This document shows positions 60,001 through 64,000 of a stretch of 64,000 bases of DNA, piece after piece. The position numbers were made by a program, and so were the translations under genes. This stretch comes from Paralvinella palmiformis (taxonomy: Eukaryota; Annelida; Polychaeta; Terebellida; Alvinellidae), in the NCBI GenBank assembly GCA_025642065.1, contig JAODUP010000148.1:186001-250000 (forward strand), written 5' to 3'. Each line of letters opens with the position of its first letter. The stretch's first letter is position 1. Under the pieces are notes generated by a model, which was not told the DNA's origin, made no database searches, and saw only the letters and a list, made by a program, of their open reading frames with translations.

Positions 60001-63000
60001 TCTCATCCTATAAATCAATGGCATCGCCTGTATTTCTAATGTTACCCTTGTCACATGTCATCCTGACTCTTTATTTGTGTTTTAACATGTGTTTCTGAAT
60101 GTGTTTTTTTTTTGTGATTTCCCATCATAATTTTATATACCCAGGCTGATGGTTTTGTCAATTTGTACAATCTTCCTTTTGGTTTTTAATTTCTGTTATG
60201 GATTAATGTTTTTTGTTTTCTGGTCTGAGTGAGTGAGTGAGTGAGTGTGTGTGTGTGTGGTCATATATTTATGCCTTAAATCAGCTAATATATAATTTTA
60301 TCCAACATTAATGTTATTTAAATGCTTAAGCTCGTTCAACTTGGTCATAACTGCCACAAAATGAGAACAGCACATCAGTTTCTATTCTGTTCTACTAAAC
60401 ACTGTCATAGAAGATGCTCTAATATAATAGCTTTGTAACATAATGTCACTGACTGTACTAGTAGCTTGCTCTATCGTGTACTAACTCTCCACTGGCAGCT
60501 TGCACTATCAATCAACACAACATTACCAAAACAACGTACCACTCGACGTACCCCCGACAACTCTGCCAGCAAACGTGTGTAACTGCGTACACTGTATGGC
60601 GTACCAGTGTCCATGTTATTACTGCCAGTACGATAGGTAGGAAGCATGTTGTTTTAATTTGATAACACACAGATGACTGTTTACACTTCCCAGTAATGCA
60701 TGCTGCTTCCTAGTCTAAACATAATGTGTACACGTCTAATCGTAACAAAATAAGGTTATTTCGCCTTGACCTAGATGAACAGTTCACTCCAGTTTAGATC
60801 TGCTTGTAGCCTACTTCTGTAATAGAATTGATTTGTTAGCCTTTAGTGACCCGCTTTCATTTTCATTGTTCATTATCCCCTGCTCTATAATTTTGCTTCT
60901 AGATGATGTCATAAGTAAACAATTTTTTTATTGGCCTTGAATCATGGCAGCATCTGCAGCTCTATTCTGTGTGTGTGTGGGGGGGGGCTTTTCTTTGGTG
61001 GAATGTACAGTGAACTGAACCGCAGAGATCTAATTCATTGGCGTAAGTCCCGCTGTTGCTAATAAAACACATTTTCAGGATTGTAGCTCCTTAGCTGTAT
61101 TCTAGACCAATAATTGCTCACTCGGTATTTTTTTATCTGGGATGTTTATAGAAATTGCAGCCAACCTCTGATACAGGTTATTCTCTAACCCTCCAGTAAT
61201 GTTTCAGAAGTAACTATGTGTGATAATGAAGACTATTTCATAGATTAATCAGATCCAGTGAGTGAACTGTTCCTTTAAGTCAATAGTATGTTTGCTGTCT
61301 AACAAGTGTTCAGGTCTTTCTGCTATTTTACCTGTTAAAAATATGACTAATAACTGCATGCTAGATTTAGTATGGTTCGTTTAGCTTTTCTTGTTTAATG
61401 TTTTGTGTTTTGTATGCTTTTTATGTGTATGATGACATGCAAGCAACAATAGGCACACACACACACACGTGCGCACACACACACACAGAGAGAGAGAGAG
61501 CATGCAAGTCTAATATTTTAGATGTTGATAATTTCAGAATGAACAGTCCAGCCGGTAGTACTTCAAGTCACACTGTAGTGGGTACAGGACATCGGCAGAT
61601 TTATCAGAATCACATCAACTACTCACCTACACAGGCACATCAAGTATACGCCGAACAGGTAAAATGATACAGATGTTTAAAGACAGAACAGTCTTCAGAA
61701 AATGTTGTTATTGTAAAAGTGACATAAGGTTGTGATCAACATATCTCCAGATCCCATTTATCTTCATGTTAATAGGTGGTATTTGAGACAAATTATTAAT
61801 ATGAAATTATCACTTACAGTGCAACTTTATCAATATTTGTTCACAATATTGACTCGTTCTGCAATGAAGTACTACTATCTTTTTTAAACTTTAAAAACAA
61901 AGGTTCTTTACATAATCTTAAAGGTGATGGGAAAAGAAATTTCACTTTTCGAAGTAAATATAACGTAGCAAACAATTACTTTATTCCCTATCAGATGCAA
62001 AACAATTCTAACCACCAGCTATCATATTTCCATTAAAATGTTTCTTAAATCCTTAATTTCTTAACTGTCACGAGCCATTGCTGGTGTGTACTACGCCCGT
62101 TGGGGATTATCGTGATGATCTTTGACAAACATCACGTAGTGCCACAGCTTTGTTTACAAGTGTATTGACCAGTTGACAAACAAAATGTCAGATTCCGATG
62201 AACGTTTTGACATTATCAGGGATATCGAGCCCTACGGCTTTGAACCATTTGCAAGAAAGTATCACAGACAGTATCAATTGTGAAGAATTAGCTGCAACAA
62301 GTGCAGATGCATATCTAGAGCAGCCACCTGTGCTGCAAACACCCGGCCTCGGTCCACAACAAGAGTTGGATTAGTGTGTATTTGTTTGTGTTGGTATAAG
62401 TTTAATTGATATGTCAACACACTAGGCCTGAATGCGAATATCTCCCTCTTCCTATCACATAACATCATTTAAAATAAAGTGATATTTGTCAGTACACAGG
62501 AGCCCAGTGGCTGCATGGGGCTCTCCCATATATGGCCCATACAGGAATGTGCTACCCTGGGCGAAACACCTGATGATTGATGTTTTATGGCCATTTTTGT
62601 GCACATGGTAGGCTAAATGGGCCGAGCGACCTCCAAAGGTAATGAATTGCAGTAAAAGATGAAACACCTTCAGATATGCCCATGCTGAGATTTGAACAAG
62701 GGTGATAGTGATCTGTGATCCAAAACACTACTATTAGACCATGGAGGCGCCCCTGGAACACCTACTATTTTAACAGTTTAGTAGTGTCTACAATACACGG
62801 CCATAAGAAGCTTTGAGTAGGCCTAAGAAAATTTTTATTTTTTGCAAATAATTGAAATTTTACTTATTCATGAATGTATGAACTGGTGAATGTCCAATAG
62901 TTTGCTCCCAAGATTTATATATACTCATTTTCTATTCAGTTTCTATTCAGTTTCTCCTTCAAACTGCTGATTCGTTTTATTCTGGAGGGATTTAATTGCG

Positions 63001-64000
63001 CACATCTCATAACATGTGATTTAATGCTACTGGCTACAGTTTTATATTGGACACTCTCAGATACAACCGTTCATAGAAGTTCTGCTATCTTTTACACTAT
63101 TAATATTCAAGGTAAAACTGGAACATTTTCACTTGATTGCTTTACTCCTACTGCCATATCCCAGCTAGGTGTAGTCTTTAAGTGAATGGTATTGTGAAGC
63201 TGTAATTAAAACCCTTTGTCTCCAAGGACACATGAAGGCGCCTCCGTGGTCTAGCGGTGGCATGTCGGATCACAGATCACTACCACCCGTGTTCGAATCT
63301 CGGCGTGGGCATGTCTGAAGGTTGTGTCATCTTTGACTTAGCTTCATTACCTTTGGAGGTTGCTCAGCCTATTTAGCCTACCATGTGCACAAATATGGCC
63401 GTAAAACATCAATCATCGCCCAAGAACACATGTACAGGTAACAGCTACAGCTAACAGAAGTAGGAATTATTTTGGTAGTCATAGGATTTATTTATAAACG
63501 TCTGGACAGTGTACGCATGAAGGTGAATTGTAATTAGCATAGAACAATGATGAAAGCCAATCACTTTGTTGTCAAAGCCTGGACCAGATACAATCACTGA
63601 CTATTCAGAATCTAGTCATCACTGAACATTGTTAGCAGTGATGTGGCTCGTCGTAATATTGATCTCTTCTGTTAATTATACATGTTCAACTCTCATACCT
63701 AGCCAGCCATTCATAGTAAATATGGTCAGAGAAGTCGGACTGGTTTTGTTAAAATTTACGATGAAAAATTATACCAGTATTGAAAAATAACCAATAAATG
63801 CCCTTTGGTAATAGGGGTGTAGTATATTGTGATTGCTCTACAGGTACCAGGTAAGTGACCTCTACAATTGGGGAATGAATGAGGTTAAAACATTGTCAAA
63901 ACAATTGCGAGGTTAAAACAATGTCTGCATTTCCACAATTCACACATTTCTTATAATGTATTTTGTTTATCTAGGCGACCAGAGGGCGAATCAGAATATC
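26955..64000 (+). CDS. EPB41L4A: Band 4.1-like protein 4A (EPB41L4A), FERM domain; 3' end outside window
   Basis: Twenty-seven exons (26955 to 61658) splice in phase into 929 residues and continue into an exon at 63975. FERM domain about residues 38-330: [18 protein letters not shown] (F1), [102 protein letters not shown], and [17 protein letters not shown] (F3). A FERM-adjacent region follows ([17 protein letters not shown]), then a basic, Ser/Arg-rich tail. [13 protein letters not shown] and the tail block [11 protein letters not shown]...[16 protein letters not shown] favour EPB41L4A over EPB41L5, 4B or FRMD5. The family links membrane proteins to cortical actin at the plasma membrane. The tail (PPPY motif, twin CxCxxC) is longer than the vertebrate protein. 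Confidence 0.93.
28380..28775. repeat. 40-bp minisatellite, about 9 copies
   Basis: Units of exactly 40 bp start at 28408, 28448, 28488 and so on to 28728 (aggtatatgggtggctttgg then aagtaaatatgttcatattt). There is a degenerate half-unit before and a partial one at 28768. The first unit has gactttggaatt, and the last three or four carry cagattt in place of catattt, so variants sort by position. Confidence 0.95.
30840..31250. promoter_or_regulatory. EPB41L4A: CpG-rich patch in EPB41L4A intron 1, possible alternative promoter
   Basis: Local enrichment of CpG in AT-rich surroundings (gagttcgcattcgctgagg, cccgggcgtgcgag, ctccgtctcgg, ccattacggcgggcc). No TATA box or conserved first exon was recognised. 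Confidence 0.3.
32459..32566 (-). mobile_element. SINE family A, 3'-truncated copy
   Basis: Minus orientation: head (tggaccacagatcactaccaccc on that strand) and the gaagtctaagatgaaacacc body are present; the tail half beyond is lost. Confidence 0.75.
32823..32998 (+). mobile_element. SINE family A, near full-length
   Basis: ggggcacctctggtctaacg then gtagcgtgttgg (A box), cccgtgttcgaatctcgg (B box), body tcggtctatttagcctacca, then a caatcatcatcacc tail. Confidence 0.85.
33637..33741 (+). CDS. EPB41L4A: EPB41L4A exon 2
   Basis: Acceptor ttttatag ends at 33636; donor GTAAGT at 33742. Encodes [20 protein letters not shown] then [15 protein letters not shown] (F1). Confidence 0.95.
33786..33841. 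repeat. (AT)n microsatellite
   Basis: About 56 bp of uninterrupted AT, 45 bp after exon 2 of EPB41L4A. Confidence 0.95.
34644..34706. repeat. (GT)n interrupted array with GC-rich end
   Basis: TG dinucleotides interrupted by ctgcattc, then passing into gcgtgtgtgcgcgcacgcc, a potential Z-DNA-forming alternating purine-pyrimidine tract. Confidence 0.85.
35199..35268. repeat. Compound (AT)n(AG)n microsatellite
   Basis: About 42 bp of AT followed directly by about 28 bp of AG. Confidence 0.95.
36118..36177. repeat. (AT)n and (TAG)n arrays at LINE end
   Basis: (AT)n at 36118-36155, then (tag)n at 36160-36177 directly abutting the 3' end of a minus-strand LINE, so the triplet run is probably the element's tail. 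Confidence 0.85.
36159..36880 (-). pseudogene. Non-LTR retrotransposon (LINE) 3' end, decayed
   Basis: The minus-strand frame begins within an (AT)n array and reads [57 protein letters not shown]: the conserved C-terminal tail of jockey/CR1-like reverse transcriptases. The frame stops at about 36509 and later sequence is shifted. It ends ggaaataaatactactactac, an A-rich signal then triplet tail. The 5' end is lost into the microsatellite. Confidence 0.82.
36888..36941. repeat. (AT)n microsatellite
   Basis: About 54 bp of AT at the truncated 5' side of the LINE fragment. Confidence 0.95.
37510..37539. repeat. (AG)n microsatellite
   Basis: About 30 bp of uninterrupted AG. Confidence 0.95.
38908..38950 (+). 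CDS. EPB41L4A: EPB41L4A exon 3
   Basis: Acceptor ttttttgcag ends at 38907; donor GTAAGT at 38951. Encodes [14 protein letters not shown] plus one base. Confidence 0.95.
39085..39180 (+). repeat. Degenerate tRNA-like repeat
   Basis: tatagcacagttttaaagct ... ctgagttcaaatccactacc gives A- and B-box-like spacing. It lacks a foldable acceptor stem. Confidence 0.4.
39715..39814. repeat. 50-bp tandem duplication
   Basis: Two essentially identical copies (39715-39764 and 39765-39814), starting agatccagaaagtacaatta and ending in a short (at)n. Confidence 0.92.
40736..40803. repeat. (AT)n microsatellite, 68 bp
   Basis: The longest uninterrupted AT array in the window. Confidence 0.95.
40880..41010 (+). 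repeat. tRNA-like SINE relic
   Basis: tcctaatggcacagttgtta then aagtattgtgctatgagtct and gggttgtgggttcgtgaatt have tRNA-like spacing. Similar heads occur near 45250 and 47205, suggesting a third SINE family. Confidence 0.5.
41226..41317. repeat. 23-bp minisatellite, 4 copies
   Basis: gtgagttatctccaccggctc-type units start at 41226, 41249, 41272 and 41295, with a degenerate trailing part. Confidence 0.88.
41967..42007. repeat. (GT)n microsatellite
   Basis: About 40 bp of GT. Further GT (42260-42289) and AC (42404-42438) arrays follow, so complementary runs lie within 450 bp. Confidence 0.93.
42404..42438. repeat. (AC)n microsatellite
   Basis: About 35 bp of uninterrupted AC. Confidence 0.93.
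42605..42683 (+). CDS. EPB41L4A: EPB41L4A exon 4
   Basis: Acceptor gtcatttcag ends at 42604; donor GTAACG at 42684. Encodes [20 protein letters not shown] then HEEIT, including the DPCKL signature. Confidence 0.95.
43073..43170 (+). CDS. EPB41L4A: EPB41L4A exon 5 (F2 lobe)
   Basis: Acceptor ttctttcag ends at 43072; donor GTGAGT at 43171. Encodes [20 protein letters not shown] then [12 protein letters not shown]. Confidence 0.96.
43610..43730 (+). CDS. EPB41L4A: EPB41L4A exon 6 (F2 lobe)
   Basis: Acceptor aatttatcag ends at 43609; donor GTAAGT at 43731. Encodes [20 protein letters not shown] then [20 protein letters not shown]. Confidence 0.96.
45248..45400 (+). repeat. tRNA-like SINE relic
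   Basis: acaatagcccagtagttgga then gccttgcactgcaaacatcc and aggttatgggttcaaatctg: A- and B-box-like spacing with an unrelated 3' body. Confidence 0.5.
47202..47335 (+). repeat. tRNA-like SINE relic
   Basis: gctgtggttagagcattgtg then ctaccaaactccaagttgtg and ggttcaaatccaacttg. The body has tcattcattcgttcactcac at its end. It ends only 30 bp before exon 7 of EPB41L4A. Confidence 0.5.
47366..47542 (+). CDS. EPB41L4A: EPB41L4A exon 7 (F2/F3)
   Basis: Acceptor gtgtgttacag ends at 47365; donor GTGAGT at 47543. Encodes [20 protein letters not shown] ... [20 protein letters not shown]. Confidence 0.96.
48182..48245 (+). CDS. EPB41L4A: EPB41L4A exon 8 (F3)
   Basis: Acceptor ccatttccag ends at 48181; donor GTAAGT at 48246. 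Completes W then encodes [20 protein letters not shown] plus N. A longer frame seen from 48119 is in another phase and is a shadow. Confidence 0.93.
48375..48466 (+). CDS. EPB41L4A: EPB41L4A exon 9 (F3, CKHLWKC)
   Basis: Acceptor atgattacag ends at 48374; donor GTAGAG at 48467. Encodes [20 protein letters not shown] then [10 protein letters not shown], the hallmark end of FERM F3. Confidence 0.96.
48586..48660 (+). CDS. EPB41L4A: EPB41L4A exon 10 (FERM-adjacent)
   Basis: Acceptor cttgttctag ends at 48585; donor GTTTGT at 48661. Encodes [20 protein letters not shown] then KYRY. Confidence 0.93.
49071..49186 (+). CDS. EPB41L4A: EPB41L4A exon 11 (FERM-adjacent)
   Basis: Acceptor ttctcccag ends at 49070; donor GTAAGT at 49187. 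Encodes [20 protein letters not shown] then [18 protein letters not shown]; basic. Confidence 0.93.
49345..49426 (+). CDS. EPB41L4A: EPB41L4A exon 12
   Basis: Acceptor tgatttcag ends at 49344; donor GTATGT at 49427, chosen because it keeps phase with the next exon. Encodes [20 protein letters not shown] then LSSGSHK. Confidence 0.85.
49774..49869 (+). CDS. EPB41L4A: EPB41L4A exon 13
   Basis: Acceptor atctttcag ends at 49773; donor GTTAAT at 49870 is weak but the only one in phase. Encodes [20 protein letters not shown] then [11 protein letters not shown]; the SAPW resembles the vertebrate tail. Confidence 0.8.
49996..50112 (+). CDS. EPB41L4A: EPB41L4A exon 14
   Basis: Acceptor tttcatcag ends at 49995; donor GTAAAT at 50113. 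Encodes [20 protein letters not shown] then [18 protein letters not shown], parallel to the vertebrate GLYNS...SGSD block. Confidence 0.92.
50299..50325. repeat. (AAT)n microsatellite
   Basis: About nine trinucleotides in EPB41L4A intron 14. That intron (50113-51125) and intron 15 (51201-51988) show no further coding. Confidence 0.9.
51126..51200 (+). CDS. EPB41L4A: EPB41L4A exon 15
   Basis: Acceptor tttattatag ends at 51125; donor GTAAAT at 51201. Encodes [20 protein letters not shown] then NRQN; acidic YESETESE motif. Confidence 0.9.
51989..52129 (+). CDS. EPB41L4A: EPB41L4A exon 16
   Basis: Acceptor tttgttacag ends at 51988; donor GTGAGA at 52130. Encodes [20 protein letters not shown] then [20 protein letters not shown]. 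The YTESETE echoes exon 15. Confidence 0.92.
52242..52265 (+). CDS. EPB41L4A: EPB41L4A exon 17 (24-nt microexon)
   Basis: Acceptor gctttcacag ends at 52241; donor GTAAGA at 52266. Encodes PYQLRPN in frame with both neighbours (GG|G...GG|). Confidence 0.8.
52985..53038 (+). CDS. EPB41L4A: EPB41L4A exon 18
   Basis: Acceptor tttatttgtag ends at 52984; donor GTAAGG at 53039. Encodes [17 protein letters not shown]. Confidence 0.88.
53389..54596. repeat. 302-bp satellite, four tandem copies
   Basis: Starts at 53389, 53691, 53993 and 54295 with exact 302-bp spacing (ggttgtaaaatgatgtgccc ...). Copies differ by isolated substitutions (for example aacattcccaaa/aacgttcccaaa/aaccttcccaaa). It lies in EPB41L4A intron 18. 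No open frame persists through the unit. Confidence 0.97.
55004..55194 (+). mobile_element. SINE family A with 13-bp TSD
   Basis: gggcacctccatggtgtagc head, acccatgttcgaaatc B box, body and gatcatcatcatc tail. Flanking repeats tgagggtcgctgg (54991-55003) and tgagggtgactgg (55196-55208) differ at two positions. It lies 220 bp before exon 19. Confidence 0.88.
55416..55472 (+). CDS. EPB41L4A: EPB41L4A exon 19
   Basis: Acceptor ttcattttag ends at 55415; donor GTCAGT at 55473. Encodes [18 protein letters not shown], matching the conserved RSRSP...KEELW block of vertebrate EPB41L4A. Confidence 0.92.
56351..56422 (+). CDS. EPB41L4A: EPB41L4A exon 20
   Basis: Acceptor attctttcag ends at 56350; donor GTAAGT at 56423. 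Encodes [20 protein letters not shown] then QVH, parallel to vertebrate LVDPSGLSEEQLKEIPY. Confidence 0.93.
56982..57013. repeat. (AT)n microsatellite
   Basis: About 32 bp of AT in EPB41L4A intron 20; the rest of that intron (56423-57999) has a SINE fragment and no recognised exon. Confidence 0.93.
57611..57679 (+). mobile_element. SINE family A, 5'-truncated, 21-bp TSD
   Basis: Only the 3' half (ctttggaggtcgctcagtcc ... aaagtggctgtaaacgtcaa) is present. Flanking 21-bp direct repeats at 57589-57609 and 57680-57700 (tcctcacccaatcagaatc versus tcctcgctcaatcagaatc) differ at two positions. Confidence 0.88.
58000..58074 (+). CDS. EPB41L4A: EPB41L4A exon 21
   Basis: Acceptor ggccaaacag ends at 57999; donor GTAAGT at 58075. 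Encodes [20 protein letters not shown] then HRSY. Confidence 0.88.
58281..58430 (+). CDS. EPB41L4A: EPB41L4A exon 22 (PPPY motif)
   Basis: Acceptor ggggtttcag ends at 58280; donor GTGAAA at 58431. Encodes [20 protein letters not shown] then [24 protein letters not shown] is a classical WW-domain ligand. Confidence 0.88.
58741..58828 (+). CDS. EPB41L4A: EPB41L4A exon 23
   Basis: Acceptor ctcccattttag ends at 58740; donor GTAAAG at 58829. Encodes [20 protein letters not shown] then HSAPIVKTK. Confidence 0.86.
58978..59132 (+). CDS. EPB41L4A: EPB41L4A exon 24
   Basis: Acceptor cccattttcag ends at 58977; donor GTAACC at 59133. Encodes [20 protein letters not shown] ... [18 protein letters not shown]; Pro/Ser-rich. 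Confidence 0.87.
59597..59803 (+). CDS. EPB41L4A: EPB41L4A exon 25
   Basis: Acceptor tcaacatcag ends at 59596; donor GTAATC at 59804. Encodes [20 protein letters not shown] ... [12 protein letters not shown]; Pro/Gln/Tyr-rich, no counterpart known to me in vertebrates. Confidence 0.83.
60499..60636 (+). CDS. EPB41L4A: EPB41L4A exon 26 (twin CxCxxC)
   Basis: Acceptor ccactggcag ends at 60498; donor GTAGGA at 60637. Encodes [20 protein letters not shown] then [20 protein letters not shown] and YCQYD. Two CxCxxC motifs are separated by four residues. It is in frame with exons 25 and 27. Confidence 0.78.
61450..61500. repeat. Compound (AC)n(AG)n microsatellite
   Basis: AC runs split by cgtgcgc, then (ag)n. 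It lies 37 bp upstream of EPB41L4A exon 27. Confidence 0.92.
61538..61658 (+). CDS. EPB41L4A: EPB41L4A exon 27
   Basis: Acceptor gataatttcag ends at 61537; donor GTAAAA at 61659. Encodes [20 protein letters not shown] then [20 protein letters not shown]; ends in phase 0. Confidence 0.84.
62185..62373 (+). pseudogene. Decayed acidic ORF start, probably transposon-related
   Basis: ATG opens [20 protein letters not shown] then [12 protein letters not shown] and a TGA. One base shifted, the sequence reads on as [20 protein letters not shown] then [11 protein letters not shown] and TAG. The acidic start followed by a xxPYxFEP motif recalls P2X7-like intracellular-domain proteins that are multicopy in invertebrate genomes. 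That assignment is from memory of the motif and is weak. One frameshift makes it dead as it stands. Confidence 0.4.
62572..62755 (-). mobile_element. SINE family A, near full-length
   Basis: Minus orientation with head (atggtctaatagtagtgttt), degraded B box, body and (atc) tail. A short repeat aacacct on both sides (about 62565-62571 and 62757-62763) is a possible TSD. Confidence 0.85.
63237..63417 (+). mobile_element. SINE family A, near full-length with 13-bp TSD
   Basis: ggcgcctccgtggtctagcg head, cccgtgttcgaatctcggcg B box, body, tail catcaatcatc. Flanked by ccaaggacacatg (63222-63234) and ccaagaacacatg (63420-63432), one mismatch. Confidence 0.92.
63975..64000 (+). CDS. EPB41L4A: EPB41L4A exon 28, cut by window edge
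   Basis: Acceptor tttatctag ends at 63974. Direct joining to exon 27 gives frame ATRGRIRI. The candidate 7-nt microexon at 63844-63850 would give DQRANQN instead. A missing exon of other phase would give RPEGESEY. The frame is therefore unresolved. Confidence 0.55.

Larger units (their letters stand above)
61659..63974 (+). other. EPB41L4A intron 27
   Basis: Contains a decayed open frame at 62185-62373, two SINE A copies and a candidate 7-nt microexon (63844-63850). The rest is unassigned. Confidence 0.6.

Overview
This window is animal nuclear DNA: AT-rich, with short coding exons flanked by GT..AG splice sites, long introns, many (AT)n/(GT)n microsatellites, and dense tRNA-derived SINEs and non-LTR retrotransposon remnants. 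Protein similarity judged by eye points to an invertebrate, most plausibly a mollusc or other lophotrochozoan. That placement is inference, because no species marker is present.

Layout, left to right. (1) 460-2926 (+): the last four exons of an adenosine deaminase-like gene (ADAL/MAPDA family); the 5' exons lie outside the window. (2) 5315-8710 (-): four exons of FAAP100, a Fanconi anaemia core-complex subunit, tail-to-tail with ADAL; its N-terminal exon(s) were not found. (3) 11488-12253 (-): a small two-exon reading frame of 102 residues that I do not recognise. (4) 12.3-19.5 kb: no conserved gene; repeats, a decayed MULE-type transposase and a SINE with target-site duplications. (5) 19532-26579 (-): all five coding exons of ribosomal protein RPS15. 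Its second intron carries a dead LINE that was itself hit by a SINE. (6) 26955-64000 (+): an EPB41L4A (band 4.1-like 4A, FERM-domain) gene, 27 exons resolved and a 28th cut by the window edge. The 27 exons encode 929 residues and the reading phase is kept at every junction.

RPS15 and EPB41L4A start head-to-head with 375 bp between their start codons, so they probably share a divergent promoter (NRF-1-like site, inverted CCAAT, and a pyrimidine tract on the RPS15 strand). Functionally the genes are unrelated housekeeping loci: nucleotide deamination, DNA crosslink repair, translation, and cortical cytoskeleton/membrane scaffolding.

The most notable material is: a tRNA-derived SINE family with an (ATC)n tail in about 13 copies; an exact 15-bp target-site duplication where one copy split a LINE; four 302-bp tandem copies and nine 40-bp tandem copies inside EPB41L4A introns; a run of ten consecutive frame-preserving exons in the EPB41L4A tail; and an EPB41L4A exon carrying two CxCxxC clusters. 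I found no evidence of a prokaryotic-type system, CRISPR array or operon.
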